NCBI GenBank assembly: GCA_008727115.1 | Contig: CP044131.1 | Coordinates: 620,001-684,000 of the forward strand | Length of the DNA stretch: 64,000 nt | From: Comamonas testosteroni | GTDB taxonomy: Bacteria > Pseudomonadota > Gammaproteobacteria > Burkholderiales > Burkholderiaceae_C | Reading direction: 5' to 3' | In this document: positions 7,881 to 17,294 of the stretch, piece after piece | Layout: every line of letters begins with the position of its first letter | How positions within the stretch are numbered: the stretch's first letter is position 1 | Translations under genes and position numbers: made by a program | Notes under the pieces: generated by a model | The model's database searches: none | Told to the model about the DNA's origin: nothing | Seen by the model: only the letters and a program-made list of their open reading frames with translations

Positions 7881-8781
7881 TCTGGGCCAGGAAGTCTTTC
7901 AGCGCACCTTGCACAGCTTCCGGTCTTTCGTGCACCACCCAGTGGCTGCAGCCCTGCAGGTGCTCCACTTCCAGCTGCGGCACCCACTGCTCAAGCCCAT
8001 CAAGCAGGGCGGGCTGCAGAGCCCGGTCGCTATCCCCCCACAGAATGCGCACGGGGATGGGGATATGCAGCATTTCGTCGGGCAGGCTCAGCCCGCGAAT
8101 GTCTTGCACCTCATCTTCGCTGGCGCCTGGGCGCGGCGGTACCAGGGGGCTTGCGGCATAGAACAAGCAGGCACCATGCACACCCAGACTCCAGTGCTCT
8201 CGATATTGCTGCTGGCGCTCTGGCGTCAGCCAGTCGGGTAGGCTGCCGTCGGGGTGCTGGAAAAAGCCCAGCATGCGGCTCCAGTCGTTTTCGGCCAGCA
8301 ACTCGGGGGCATCTGGGCGGCGCAGAAAATGCATGTACTGGCTGGCGTCTTGCTGCACAGGGTTGCGCTGCAGTTCGCGCAGAAAAGCACCAGGATGCGG
8401 GGAGTTGAGTATCAATAAGCGCTGAATCTGCGCCGGGTAGCGGTTTGCCAGCCCCCAGGCTACAGCGCCGCCCCAGTCATGGGCAATCACGCAGGCTGCG
8501 TGCCCTGCGCCTTCTATGGCGATCAGCGCGGCCAGATCTTCCACCAGGTATTTGGCGCGGTAGTCGCTGATGGCTGTGGGCTGGCTGGATTTTCCGTAGC
8601 CACGCAGATTGGGGGCCGCGCAGCGGTAGTTGCTGCCAAATTCCTTGAGCAGCGCATCCCAGATGAAAGCGCCCTCGGGAAAGCCGTGCAGAAATAACAA
8701 CAGGGGCTGCCCCGGCGCGCCGCTGGTGCGGCATTCCAGTTCAACCCCTGTGGACAGCGTGTGCATGCAAGTCGTGACCAT
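7870..8781 (-). CDS. Alpha/beta hydrolase, epoxide hydrolase or haloalkane dehalogenase-like
   Basis: A cytosolic alpha/beta-hydrolase of 303 residues (or 298 if the second Met is used). The oxyanion motif is FLHGFPEGAFIWD. The nucleophile elbow is AHDWGGAVAW, with Asp as nucleophile, as in epoxide hydrolases and dehalogenases rather than esterases. The acid is probably in WGDSDRALQ and the catalytic His is in GCSHWVVHERPE. The cap region carries DWLTPERQQQYREHW. It stands alone between convergent and divergent neighbours, which gives no clue to its substrate. Confidence 0.82.
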   Translation of the reverse strand: MVTTCMHTLSTGVELECRTSGAPGQPLLLFLHGFPEGAFIWDALLKEFGSNYRCAAPNLRGYGKSSQPTAISDYRAKYLVEDLAALIAIEGAGHAACVIAHDWGGAVAWGLANRYPAQIQRLLILNSPHPGAFLRELQRNPVQQDASQYMHFLRRPDAPELLAENDWSRMLGFFQHPDGSLPDWLTPERQQQYREHWSLGVHGACLFYAASPLVPPRPGASEDEVQDIRGLSLPDEMLHIPIPVRILWGDSDRALQPALLDGLEQWVPQLEVEHLQGCSHWVVHERPEAVQGALKDFLAQNYS

Positions 8782-8825
8782 GAAGCTCTCCTTTTTGTAG
8801 CTTCCGGCGCTTGCAAGGTCAGCGC

Positions 8826-9566
8826 CTACGGCTGATTTTGCTCAGATGCTGGGTCAGCAGGCGTCGCTTGGGCGACGGGCTCTGCCTGTGGCAAACCCTC
8901 GGGGTGGCACCAATGCCACAGCAGCTGGGCCACATCGTCCACACCTTGCTTTTTGAGGGCCGAGAACAAACGCACCTCACCGCCGCCGGCATTGAGCTTG
9001 GTGATGGAGAGAATCTTGGCCTGCTCGGCGCGGGTCAGCTTGTCGGCCTTGGTCAGCACGATCAGGAACTTCAGGCCCGCTTCCACGCGGGGGCGAATTG
9101 CGTCCAGCAGGGCTTCGTCCAGCTCGGTCAGGCCCAGGCGTGGGTCGCACAGCAGCACTACGGCCGAGAGGCTTTCGCGGCTCATCAGGTAGTTGAGCAT
9201 CACGCGTTGCCAGCGGGCCTTGTCTTCGCGGGATACAGCGGCGTAGCCGTAGCCGGGCAAGTCGGCCAGCACGGCATCGGTCACACCTTGCTTGCCCAGG
9301 GCAAACAGGTTGATGTGCTGGGTGCGGCCGGGCTTCTTGGAGGCGAAAGCCAGCTGTTTCTGCTGGGTCAGTGTGTTGATGGCGGTGGATTTGCCCGCGT
9401 TGGAGCGACCCACAAAAGCGATTTCGGGAACATCGACCTTGGGCAGCTGATTGAGCTGGGCAGCGGTCGTAAAGAAGCGGGCGGTGTGCATCCAGCCCAT
9501 CGCAAGCTTGCTGTCGATCAAAGAAAGTGGTTTTCCGGTAGTGGTATCCGGGGAAGCATGGGTCAT
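8826..9566 (-). CDS. engB: Ribosome biogenesis GTPase EngB (YihA/YsxC)
   Basis: Essential GTPase acting late in assembly of the large ribosomal subunit. From MTHASPDTT the protein is 246 residues. It has the P-loop GRSNAGKST (about 53-61), the G2 threonine region PGRTQHIN, G3 DLPGYGYAA, and G4 LTKADKL. The open frame reaches further upstream to 9722, but that extension runs into the promoter region of the divergent cytochrome gene and looks non-coding, so I placed the start at 9566. No clear Shine-Dalgarno decides between 9566 and 9593. Confidence 0.93.
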   Translation of the reverse strand: MTHASPDTTTGKPLSLIDSKLAMGWMHTARFFTTAAQLNQLPKVDVPEIAFVGRSNAGKSTAINTLTQQKQLAFASKKPGRTQHINLFALGKQGVTDAVLADLPGYGYAAVSREDKARWQRVMLNYLMSRESLSAVVLLCDPRLGLTELDEALLDAIRPRVEAGLKFLIVLTKADKLTRAEQAKILSITKLNAGGGEVRLFSALKKQGVDDVAQLLWHWCHPEGLPQAEPVAQATPADPASEQNQP

Positions 9567-9643
9567 GACGGTAACTATTTCAGGGAGGCCCATTGTAGAA
9601 TTTGGACGATTCGCGCTCTCAACAATAGACCCAGCCCCTTGAT

Positions 9644-10267
9644 ATGAAGTTGCTTGCCTCTTTGCTGACTGCTGCCATTCTCGCAGCACCTGCCTTCCCT
9701 GCACTTTCCGCAGGAGAAACACCTGTCAAGGCAGATGCCGCCAAAGGGCAAGCCAGTTATGGGGCCGTATGTGCCTCTTGTCACGCCGCTGACGGCAATT
9801 CCACCATCCCTCTTCAGCCCAAGCTCGCGGGCCAGCACCCAGAATATCTGGTCAAGCAGTTGCGCGAGTTCAAGGATGGAAAGCGCAATGACCCGGTCAT
9901 GAAGGGCTTTGCCTCCATGCTGAGCGAAGGCGACATGCAGAACATCGCTGTCTGGCTGCATGCTCAGGCACCGAAGAATGGCTTTTCCAAGGACAAGGAT
10001 TCCATTGCCTTGGGCGAACGCATTTATCGCGGTGGCATTCAGGAGCGGCAGATCGCTGCCTGCGCGGGCTGCCATAGCCCCAATGGCGGCGGCATTCCTG
10101 CGCAATACCCTCGCTTGTCGGGTCAGCATGCCGACTACACCGTGAAGTCGCTGGTTGATTTCCGTGATGGCAAGCGCACCAATAGCATTCCCATGGCTCA
10201 GGTTGCTGCCAAGCTTAATGATCGCGAAATCAAGGCCGTGGCAGACTATATAGCTGGCTTGCGTTAA
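9644..10267 (+). CDS. Di-haem cytochrome c4
   Basis: Periplasmic electron carrier, probably feeding terminal oxidases. The 207-residue precursor has a cleavable signal peptide (about 1-23, ending PALSA) and two haem-binding sites, CASCH at 43-47 and CAGCH at 140-144, in two homologous halves each containing LAGQHPEY or LSGQHADY and a conserved FKDGKR/FRDGKR strand. This is the cytochrome c4 pattern. It is divergent from engB and upstream of the resB-ccsA maturation genes that would attach its haems. Confidence 0.92.
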   Translation: MKLLASLLTAAILAAPAFPALSAGETPVKADAAKGQASYGAVCASCHAADGNSTIPLQPKLAGQHPEYLVKQLREFKDGKRNDPVMKGFASMLSEGDMQNIAVWLHAQAPKNGFSKDKDSIALGERIYRGGIQERQIAACAGCHSPNGGGIPAQYPRLSGQHADYTVKSLVDFRDGKRTNSIPMAQVAAKLNDREIKAVADYIAGLR

Positions 10268-10332
10268 AAATCCTTTACGGCAGATGCTCGGGTGACTCCG
10301 GGAACTTTCAGGCATCTGTCACACCCCAAGTC

Positions 10333-10375
10333 AGGCGGGTCCATCGGCTAATGCGGCAGATGGCCCCGCCTTTTT
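10333..10375 (+). terminator. Terminator after cytochrome c4
   Basis: AGGCGGG and CCATC pair with GATGG and CCCGCCT, followed by five T. It separates the cytochrome gene from resB. Confidence 0.75.
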
Positions 10376-10399
10376 GCGTCCGGACCTATCTAATCGTTC

Positions 10400-12577
10400 A
10401 TGTCAGACCTTCCACTTCGCGATCGTGACTCCTCTCGCTCACAGGCAGTGCGCGCGACCCTGGAGTTGCTGGCCTCCATGCGCTTTGCCATCTCACTGCT
10501 GACGGTGATCTGCATCGCATCGGTCATTGGCACCGTGCTCAAGCAGCACGAGCCGTTGGTCAATTACGTCAACCAGTTCGGCCCGTTCTGGGCGCAGTTG
10601 TTTCTGGCGCTCAAGCTCAATGCGGTCTACAGCGCCTGGTGGTTCTTGCTGATTCTGGCGTTTCTGGTGGTCAGCACCGGCCTGTGCGTGGCACGCCACG
10701 CCCCCAAATATCTGGCCGATATCCGCACTTACAAGGAAAACATTCGCGAGCAAAGCCTCAAGGCTTTCGGTCACCGTGCCGAGGCTGATGTGTCCGGCAC
10801 GACCGAAGAAGCGGCTAAGCGCATTGGCCAGCAACTGGCCTCGGGTGGCTGGAAGGTCAAGCTGCAGCAGCGCGACACGGCAGCTGGCCCCGGTACAGGC
10901 TGGATGCTGGCAGCCAAGGCGGGTGCGGCCAACAAGCTGGGCTATATCGCTGCGCACACAGCCATCATTTTGATCTGCCTGGGTGGCTTGTTTGACGGTG
11001 ACTTGATCGTGCGCGCTCAGATGCTGCTGGGCGGCAAGACGCCATACACCGGTGGCGGCATGATTTCCGAAGTGGCACCCGAACACAGGCTGTCGCCTAA
11101 GAACCCCACCTTTCGCGGCAATCTCATGGTCTCTGAAGGTACGCAGTCGGGTACTGCCATCCTGGCGCAATCGGACGGCATCTTGCTGCAAGAGCTGCCA
11201 TTTTCAGTGGAATTGAAGAAATTCATCGTGGAGTACTACTCCACCGGCATGCCTAAGCTGTTTGCCAGCGAGGTCGTGATCCATGACCGTGAGACCGGTG
11301 AAAAGCTGGAAAAGCGCATTGAGGTCAACCATCCGGCCAGCTACAAGGGCATCGAGATCTATCAGAGCAGCTTTGATGATGGTGGCTCCAGCGTCAAGCT
11401 GCATGCCGTGCCCATGGACGGCATTTCCCAGCCTTTCGATGTGGAAGGCGTGATCGGCAACTCCACCGAATTCGTGCGCAAGCTGGCCGATGGCTCACAA
11501 GACAAGGTCACGCTGGAATACACGGCACTGCGCACCATCAACGTGGAGAACTTTGGCGGCCAGGGCAAAGATGGCAGCACCGATGTGCGCAAGGTGGATC
11601 TGAAGCAGGCCATTGGTGACCGCATGGGCGCGGGCCACAAGACGACAGAGACCAAGGATTTGCGCAATATCGGCCCCAGCGTGGGCTACAAGCTGCGCGA
11701 TGCCTCGGGGCAGGCGCGTGAATTCCAGAACTACATGGTGCCTGTGGATACAGGCGAAGGTCAGCCGGTCTTCCTGCTCGGCGTGCGTGAAAACCAGGCC
11801 GATGAAATGCGCTATCTGCGTGTGCCTGCCGACCCTGAAGGCTCGATGAATACGTTCTTGCAGGTGCGCCAGGCCATGCAAAATGCCGCCCTGGCCGAAA
11901 AGGCCGCACGTGCCTATGTGCAGCGGGCGGTTGATGTCTCCAAGCCCGAGCTGGCTGAGCCGCTGACCCAGTCCGCCCTGAAGGCGCTGGAGTTGTTTGC
12001 CGGCAAGGACAGCAAGATCAAGGGTCCCGATGGCCGCCAGCTTGGCGGTCTGCAAGCCATTTCGGACTTCATGGACAGCAATGTGCCCGAGGCCGAGCGT
12101 GAACGTGCGGGCGAGGTGCTGGTGCGCATTCTCAATGGCGTGCTGTTTGAGCTGACCCAGCAAGTGCGCCAGCAGGCTGGCCTCAAGCCCCTCGAAAACG
12201 ACGAAAAGACCCAGGCCTTCATGACACAGTCGGTCTTCTCGCTCAGCGATGCGCAGTTTTACCCTGCGCCTGTGGTCTTCATGCTGCAGGATTTCACGCA
12301 GGTGCAGGCCAGCGTCTTCCAGGTGGCGCGTGCCCCTGGCAAGAACATTGTTTATCTGGGCTGCCTCTTCCTGATCATCGGCGTGTTTGCCATGCTGTAC
12401 GTGCGTGACCGCCGTATCTGGATCTGGCTGACACCCGCCAACGGTGCAAGCCATGCGAACATGGCCTTGTCCACCAACCGCAAGACCATGGATGGTGACC
12501 GCGAATTCACCATGCTGGCCGACAAGCTGATCGGGGCAAAACCCGTGCAAAAGAAGACTCCCGGAGGTTCTGTATGA
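10400..12577 (+). CDS. resB: Cytochrome c biogenesis protein ResB (Ccs1)
   Basis: One half of the system II haem delivery and ligation complex. The 725-residue protein has three predicted N-terminal membrane segments (about 28-50, 75-100 and 178-197), a large periplasmic domain, and a last membrane segment near 650-672 (NIVYLGCLFLIIGVFAMLYV). The opening LLASMRFAISLLTVICIASVIG is typical of ResB. The stop overlaps the ccsA start (ATGA), so the two subunits are made together. Use of system II rather than CcmA-H is normal in Comamonadaceae. Confidence 0.93.
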   Translation: MSDLPLRDRDSSRSQAVRATLELLASMRFAISLLTVICIASVIGTVLKQHEPLVNYVNQFGPFWAQLFLALKLNAVYSAWWFLLILAFLVVSTGLCVARHAPKYLADIRTYKENIREQSLKAFGHRAEADVSGTTEEAAKRIGQQLASGGWKVKLQQRDTAAGPGTGWMLAAKAGAANKLGYIAAHTAIILICLGGLFDGDLIVRAQMLLGGKTPYTGGGMISEVAPEHRLSPKNPTFRGNLMVSEGTQSGTAILAQSDGILLQELPFSVELKKFIVEYYSTGMPKLFASEVVIHDRETGEKLEKRIEVNHPASYKGIEIYQSSFDDGGSSVKLHAVPMDGISQPFDVEGVIGNSTEFVRKLADGSQDKVTLEYTALRTINVENFGGQGKDGSTDVRKVDLKQAIGDRMGAGHKTTETKDLRNIGPSVGYKLRDASGQAREFQNYMVPVDTGEGQPVFLLGVRENQADEMRYLRVPADPEGSMNTFLQVRQAMQNAALAEKAARAYVQRAVDVSKPELAEPLTQSALKALELFAGKDSKIKGPDGRQLGGLQAISDFMDSNVPEAERERAGEVLVRILNGVLFELTQQVRQQAGLKPLENDEKTQAFMTQSVFSLSDAQFYPAPVVFMLQDFTQVQASVFQVARAPGKNIVYLGCLFLIIGVFAMLYVRDRRIWIWLTPANGASHANMALSTNRKTMDGDREFTMLADKLIGAKPVQKKTPGGSV

Positions 12578-13908
12578 ACACCGCCACGACGACATTGACT
12601 CTGAACGAAGGCTATTTCGCCCGCCGCAACTGGTTTGACTGGTTGTTTGCGGTCGTGGTGGCCGTGGGCCTGGGCTTTGCGCTGCAGCGCTACGCCGCCT
12701 ATATGGATGTGTATGAGAAGGGCATCTTGCTCGCCTCCATCCCTGCCATGATCTGGCTGGGCTGGTTCTGGCGCCCGCTGGCCGTGCTGATGCTGGCGGT
12801 GGCCGGCTTCTCTCTCATGGCCGTGGGCCTGTATCAGGGGGCTGAAGGCGGCGAGCTGGCCCGCTCGGAGACGGTCTTCGGCCTCAAATTCTTCCTCTCG
12901 AGCCAGTCCGCCATCCTGTGGATGAGCATGGTGTTCTTCATCAGCACCGCCTTCTATTGGGTGGGCGTGTTTGCCAAGAGCGAGAACTCCGTCATGTCGC
13001 TGCTGGGCTCGCGCCTGGCGTGGCTGGCCGTGGGTCTGGCACTGGTGGGCACCATGGTGCGCTGGTACGAGAGCTATCTGCTGGGTCCGGACATCGGCCA
13101 CATCCCCGTCAGCAACCTCTACGAAGTGTTCGTGATGTTCTGCTGGATGACGGCGCTGTTCTATCTGTACTACGAAAACCATTACGACACCCGCGCCCTG
13201 GGCGGCTTTGTGATGCTGGTGGTCAGCGCGGCCGTGGGCTTCTTGCTGTGGTACACGCTGGTGCGCCAGGCCCATGAGATTCAGCCGCTGGTGCCAGCCC
13301 TCAAGAGCTGGTGGATGAAGCTGCACGTGCCTGCCAACTTCATTGGCTACGGCACGTTTGCGCTGTCGGCCATGGTGGCGTTTGCCTATCTGATCAAGCA
13401 GCAGGCCACCGAGACCAAGTGGTACAAGCTGGCTCCCCTGTGGCTGCTGGGCGTGGTGCTGTGCTTCGAGCCCATCGTCTTCCGCCAGGGCGCGACCGAA
13501 AACGGCGGCAGCTACTGGATGGTGTATTTCGGCATCTCGGCGTTGATCGTTGCTGGCATTCTGCTGGCCCGCAAACGCATTGCTTCGCGTCTGCCCTCGT
13601 TCGAGATTCTGGACGATGTGATGTACAAGGCCATTGCCGTGGGCTTTGCCTTCTTCACCATCGCTACCGTGCTGGGCGCACTGTGGGCGGCTGAGGCTTG
13701 GGGCGGCTACTGGAGCTGGGACCCCAAGGAAACCTGGGCGCTGATCGTCTGGCTCAACTACGCGGCCTGGCTGCACATGCGCTTGATGAAGGGCCTGCGC
13801 GGCACGGTGTCCGCATGGTGGGCGCTGGTCGGCCTGGCCGTCACCACCTTTGCCTTCCTGGGTGTGAACATGTTCCTCTCGGGTCTGCATAGCTACGGCG
13901 AGCTGTAA
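12574..13908 (+). CDS. ccsB: Cytochrome c biogenesis protein CcsA/ResC
   Basis: Second half of the system II cytochrome c synthase. It is a polytopic membrane protein of 444 residues with about eight membrane segments. The tryptophan-rich haem-handling motif WGGYWSWDPKETWALI is near residue 377, which with neighbouring His residues (such as in WLHMRL) defines the family. It is translationally coupled to resB. A long inverted repeat ending in a T run follows and probably terminates the pair. Naming varies (CcsA, CcsB, ResC). Confidence 0.93.
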   Translation: MNTATTTLTLNEGYFARRNWFDWLFAVVVAVGLGFALQRYAAYMDVYEKGILLASIPAMIWLGWFWRPLAVLMLAVAGFSLMAVGLYQGAEGGELARSETVFGLKFFLSSQSAILWMSMVFFISTAFYWVGVFAKSENSVMSLLGSRLAWLAVGLALVGTMVRWYESYLLGPDIGHIPVSNLYEVFVMFCWMTALFYLYYENHYDTRALGGFVMLVVSAAVGFLLWYTLVRQAHEIQPLVPALKSWWMKLHVPANFIGYGTFALSAMVAFAYLIKQQATETKWYKLAPLWLLGVVLCFEPIVFRQGATENGGSYWMVYFGISALIVAGILLARKRIASRLPSFEILDDVMYKAIAVGFAFFTIATVLGALWAAEAWGGYWSWDPKETWALIVWLNYAAWLHMRLMKGLRGTVSAWWALVGLAVTTFAFLGVNMFLSGLHSYGEL

Positions 13909-13930
13909 ACCTCGAATCAAGCACTCTCAT

Positions 13931-14020
13931 AAAAGGAGCTGCTTGCGCTGGTTGGATAAGGATTTCAAGCTAAAAAAGGCTTGAAATGCTTTGATACCAA
14001 GCGCAAGAAGCTCCTTTTTT
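13931..14020 (+). terminator. Long inverted repeat and terminator after ccsA (repeat copy E)
   Basis: Two arms of about 40 bases, 13931-13970 and 13979-14020, form an imperfect hairpin. GGAGCTGCTTGCGCT pairs with the reverse of AGCGCAAGAAGCTCC, and ATTTCAAGC with GCTTGAAAT. The distal arm ends in six T, as in an intrinsic terminator. The AGCTGCTTGCGCT core is shared with other intergenic repeats in this window. Confidence 0.7.
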
Positions 14021-14112
14021 ATTTGAATGTATTCAGGAACTTTGCTGGCGCAGGACGTTTCCAAATGGCAATACGCTTGACCGTCTCATCCAGAAAAGCA
14101 CAAGGCACGCAT

Positions 14113-15105
14113 ATGCTGATACGCCCTAACCACCAAGGCTTTGAGCACCCGCTGAGCAGCGAGATCACGCCGCAGACCCAATACCTGCAGCGCCGCACCT
14201 TCATGCAGACGCTGGCCATGGGGGCGGCAGGTGCCACATTGGCCAGCTGGGCTGGGCGCGATGCGCTGGCGGCGGCCGATCGCGTGCATTTGCCCGCGCT
14301 CAAAGGCGCGGCCAGCAAGGTCGCAGGTGCCATGACCATGGAGGCGGTCACCAGCTACAAGGATGTCACCGGCTACAACAACTACTACGAGTTTGGTCTG
14401 GACAAGGACGAGCCGGCGCGCAATGCCCACACGCTCAAGACCCGGCCCTGGACGGTGCGCGTCGAAGGTCTGGTGCAAAAGCCGCAGACGCTGGATATCG
14501 ACAGCCTGCTCAAGCTCGCGCCCATGGAAGAGCGCATCTACCGCCTGCGCTGCGTGGAAGGCTGGTCCATGGTCATTCCCTGGGAGGGCTATTCGCTGTC
14601 TGAACTGCTCAAGAAAGTGCAGCCGCTGGGCAGTGCCAAATATGTGGAATTCGTCACGCTGGCCGATAAATCGCAGATGCCTGGGCTCAAAAGCGGCGTG
14701 CTGGATTGGCCCTACACCGAAGGCCTGCGGCTGGACGAGGCCATGCACCCGCTGACGCTGCTGGCCTTTGGCATGTATGGAGAGGTGCTGCCCAACCAGA
14801 ATGGCGCGCCGCTGCGCCTGGTCGTGCCGTGGAAGTACGGCTTCAAAAGCGCCAAGTCGCTGGTGGCGATTCGCCTGACGGACAAGGAGCCCGGCACGGC
14901 CTGGAACAAGGCAGCGCGCAATGAATATGGCTTTTATTCCAATGTGAACCCCGAGGTCGATCACCCACGCTGGGGTCAAGCGACCGAGCGGCGCATTGGC
15001 GAAGGCGGTTTGTTCGCCAAAAAGCGCAAGACGCTGCTGTTCAACGGCTATGGCGACCAGGTGGGTCAGCTGTATGCGGGCATGGATCTGAAGAAGTTCT
15101 ATTGA
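14113..15105 (+). CDS. msrP: Periplasmic methionine sulfoxide reductase, catalytic subunit MsrP
   Basis: Molybdopterin oxidoreductase that repairs oxidised methionine in periplasmic proteins. From the ATG at 14113 the protein is 330 residues. A Tat signal is visible ([12 protein letters not shown], twin Arg at 27-28). The Mo-binding Cys is C147 in [15 protein letters not shown], and [19 protein letters not shown] follows. The open frame extends upstream to 13981, but that runs through the terminator hairpin, so the later start is preferred. It overlaps msrQ by one base. Confidence 0.93.
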   Translation: MLIRPNHQGFEHPLSSEITPQTQYLQRRTFMQTLAMGAAGATLASWAGRDALAAADRVHLPALKGAASKVAGAMTMEAVTSYKDVTGYNNYYEFGLDKDEPARNAHTLKTRPWTVRVEGLVQKPQTLDIDSLLKLAPMEERIYRLRCVEGWSMVIPWEGYSLSELLKKVQPLGSAKYVEFVTLADKSQMPGLKSGVLDWPYTEGLRLDEAMHPLTLLAFGMYGEVLPNQNGAPLRLVVPWKYGFKSAKSLVAIRLTDKEPGTAWNKAARNEYGFYSNVNPEVDHPRWGQATERRIGEGGLFAKKRKTLLFNGYGDQVGQLYAGMDLKKFY

Positions 15106-15713
15106 TGCAGGCGGGCTTGCAAAAATGGCTGTTGCAGTCTTGGGCCAAGCCGCTGGTCTTTGCGCTGTGCCTGGCGCCCTGCGCATGGCTGTTTTATGCG
15201 GCGTTTACTGATGGGCTGGGCGCGAATCCTGCGGAGGCCCTGCTGCGCAGTACCGGTGACTGGACGCTGCGCTTTCTCTGCATCGTGCTGGCCGTCACGC
15301 CGCTGCGCCAGTTGACGGGTTGGACGGCGTTGGCTCGCTACCGGCGCATGCTGGGCTTGTATGCCTTTTTCTACGCCTGTTTGCACCTGCTTTGCTATGC
15401 CTGGTTTGACATGGGGCTGGAGTGGACAGACATCGTGGCCGATATTCCCAAGCGCCCATTTATCTTGGTGGGCTTTGCCGCCTGGGCCATCTTGCTGGTC
15501 TTGGCAGCCACTTCGCCCAAGTTCATGCTCAAGGCACTGGGCGGCAAGCGCTGGCAGTGGCTGCATCGCACGGTGTATGCCGTGGTGCCGCTGGCGCTGC
15601 TGCATTTCTTCTGGATGCGCGCGGGCAAGAACAACTTTGCTGAAGTGGCAGTTTATGCAGTGATTCTTGCCGCTTTGCTTGCCTGGCGTGCGGTGCGTGC
15701 TATCAAAAAATAA
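15105..15713 (+). CDS. msrQ: Haem-binding membrane subunit MsrQ
   Basis: Membrane partner that passes electrons from the quinone pool or flavins to MsrP. It is 202 residues with about six hydrophobic segments and His residues in CLHLLCYAW and WLHRTVY that fit haem b ligation. The ATG overlaps the msrP stop (TGATG); an in-frame TTG one codon earlier is less likely. It ends directly against the convergent MBL-fold gene with no gap, so there is no room for a dedicated terminator. Confidence 0.92.
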   Translation: MQAGLQKWLLQSWAKPLVFALCLAPCAWLFYAAFTDGLGANPAEALLRSTGDWTLRFLCIVLAVTPLRQLTGWTALARYRRMLGLYAFFYACLHLLCYAWFDMGLEWTDIVADIPKRPFILVGFAAWAILLVLAATSPKFMLKALGGKRWQWLHRTVYAVVPLALLHFFWMRAGKNNFAEVAVYAVILAALLAWRAVRAIKK

Positions 15714-16571
15714 TCAGCTGGCCGTGGTTCCCGGCGTGCGAATCTGGCGGGTAACGGGGTCGATCTCTGCTGCAGGCAACTGGTAGGCGCGCTGGTCGAA
15801 GAGGTCGATGCCGCACTGCAGGCCTTCGAGCCAGTTGAACAAGTCGCCAATGGCCTGCTTGCCCATGATGGGCGCGCCATGCTGGGGCACGATCATGTCG
15901 ATGGGCAGCTGGCGCGCCATCTGCACCCACAGCTTCAAGATCTTGTTGGAGACCATGTAGCGGCGGTGAAAGCCTTCCATGCGTGCGATATGCGGCATGA
16001 GGTCGGTCACGGGCTTTTGCGCCTCTGCGCCGGTGGTCAGAGAGACGCCCAGGTCACCGGTGAACAGAATTTTGCTGATCGGGTCGTAGAAATGGAAGTT
16101 GCCTTCGGCGTGCAGAAAGTGAGCGGGCAGCAGTACCAGCTCGGTCTTGCCCAGCGGCAGGCGCCCGCCAGCATCGGGCACGCCAATGACGCGGTTTTCG
16201 GTCTTGCCGACCTTGGTGAAGTGCGGGGCAAAGCGTTCCCAGATGCGCGAGATCACCAACTGAGCGCGGGTGCTGGTCATCCAGCGATCCAGAGAGGCAA
16301 TGATGTCAGGATCTGCGTGCGAGGCCACCACATAGGCCAGCTTTTGCGGCTGGAAGTAGCGCGACATGCCCATGAACAGCTCGTTGAAGGCGAGGTTGCC
16401 ACCGGGGTCGATGATGGCGCCGGTGCCGTTGTCCACAATCAGGAACTGATTGGCCTGATTGGCCTGAATGGCTTGGCCGTCCTCTTCGATGAGGTCGGTA
16501 AACATCAGGCAGGCGTGGTTTTTGTCGCGGTAGAGCTCTATGGGCATGGCAGGCAGTTTGTCAAAGGACAA
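15714..16571 (-). CDS. MBL-fold protein of the oxygen-binding di-iron (ODP) type
   Basis: A 285-residue metallo-beta-lactamase-fold protein. The metal ligands fit the di-iron flavoprotein-like class: SHADPDI (H-x-D-x-D), PAHFLHAEGN, FTGDLGVS, and VPQHGAPI near the C-terminus. There is no flavodoxin domain, so it resembles stand-alone ODP domains that bind oxygen or act as sensors. The beginning, with an FLIVDNGTGAIIDPGGN strand, fits the same family. A shorter start at 16547 (MPIELYRD) is possible. Function beyond metal binding is not established by the sequence. Confidence 0.8.
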   Translation of the reverse strand: MSFDKLPAMPIELYRDKNHACLMFTDLIEEDGQAIQANQANQFLIVDNGTGAIIDPGGNLAFNELFMGMSRYFQPQKLAYVVASHADPDIIASLDRWMTSTRAQLVISRIWERFAPHFTKVGKTENRVIGVPDAGGRLPLGKTELVLLPAHFLHAEGNFHFYDPISKILFTGDLGVSLTTGAEAQKPVTDLMPHIARMEGFHRRYMVSNKILKLWVQMARQLPIDMIVPQHGAPIMGKQAIGDLFNWLEGLQCGIDLFDQRAYQLPAAEIDPVTRQIRTPGTTAS

Positions 16572-16625
16572 GATGCTGCGACTCTAGAGTTGAATTCCGC
16601 GCGGCGTGTTGATGTGTATCAAGCC

Positions 16626-16877
16626 TTAGAAGCTGGTATCCGACTCGATGCTCTCGTCTGCTTCGAGCAGCGGAGTCTCTGGTTGTGCGGGCTGGGTTGT
16701 GCCAGCTGGCGTGCTGGAGATGCCCAGCGCTTCCGGCAAAGTGGCGCGGTTTTTCGCAGCGGGATCGGTAGGCAGATAGAGAGGGCCTTTTTGTCCGCAG
16801 GCCGAAAGGACAGCGAGGGACGCCGCACAAGCCGCAAGGGCAATGCTCCTGACTAGAATTTGGTTGGCTTTCAACAT
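16626..16877 (-). CDS. lptM: Small LptM-type (YifL-like) lipoprotein
   Basis: An 83-residue lipoprotein with signal sequence and lipobox LSAC (Cys27), followed by [12 protein letters not shown], the hallmark of LptM. In E. coli this protein helps assemble the LptDE lipopolysaccharide translocon. The C-terminal half is Pro/Glu-rich and poorly conserved. Its start codon lies only 12 bases from the divergent cyaY start, the usual lptM/cyaY pairing in betaproteobacteria; lysA, often next to lptM, is absent here. Confidence 0.85.
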   Translation of the reverse strand: MLKANQILVRSIALAACAASLAVLSACGQKGPLYLPTDPAAKNRATLPEALGISSTPAGTTQPAQPETPLLEADESIESDTSF

Positions 16878-16889
16878 GGGCAAATTGTA

Positions 16890-17231
16890 ATGACTGACCT
16901 TGAATATCTGGACCGCGCTGACCAACTTCTGCTGGCCGTGGAGCAATGCTGTGACCGTATCAACGATGAAACCGATGCGGATCTTGATGCGCAGCGCGTA
17001 GGAGGCATGGTGACGCTGGTGTTTGCAAACCACAGCCAGATTGTGATCAATCAGCAAAAGCCCCTGCATGAAATCTGGCTGGCTGCCAAGGCTGGTGGTT
17101 TTCACTACCGCTTTGATGAAGAGAAAAAGGCCTGGATGGATACCAAGGGGGCCGGTGAGTTCTTTGCAAACCTGACGCAGTATGCGAGTGAGCAAGCTGG
17201 CATGGCGCTGGAGTTCAAGGCCCTGGCCTGA
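16890..17231 (+). CDS. cyaY: Frataxin homologue CyaY
   Basis: Iron-binding protein that modulates iron-sulfur cluster assembly on IscS/IscU. From [11 protein letters not shown] the product is 113 residues, the usual size. The acidic first helix ([11 protein letters not shown]) is the iron-binding patch. The sheet follows with [20 protein letters not shown] and [15 protein letters not shown]. The open frame starts ten codons earlier, but the ATG at 16890 matches family starts. A TAGAAT box at 16854-16859 suggests the promoter lies inside the lptM coding region. Confidence 0.93.
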   Translation: MTDLEYLDRADQLLLAVEQCCDRINDETDADLDAQRVGGMVTLVFANHSQIVINQQKPLHEIWLAAKAGGFHYRFDEEKKAWMDTKGAGEFFANLTQYASEQAGMALEFKALA

Positions 17232-17251
17232 GTCTTCTGAATGCTGAAATA

Positions 17252-17284
17252 AAAAAGCCTGCCTCGATGAGAGGCAGGCTTTTT
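17252..17284. terminator. Bidirectional terminator between cyaY and PBP1A gene
   Basis: Perfect 14-bp stem AAAAAGCCTGCCTC with GAGGCAGGCTTTTT around GATGA. It lies between convergent genes and has A and T runs on both sides. Confidence 0.9.
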
Positions 17285-17294
17285 GTTTGTGCGC

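Noticed and set aside
9567-9722. N-terminal extension of engB by 52 codons
   Set aside because: It overlaps the divergent cytochrome c4 start and its promoter region and does not resemble EngB proteins.
12352-13920. A 522-codon antisense frame over ccsA, and similar long frames over the amino acid transporter, hisC and nadE
   Set aside because: All are opposite conserved genes, have His/Gln/Arg-rich low-complexity translations and lack ribosome sites. They are shadows of codon bias.
13981-14112. N-terminal extension of msrP by 44 codons
   Set aside because: It reads through the distal arm of the terminator hairpin and would place the Tat signal in the middle of the protein.
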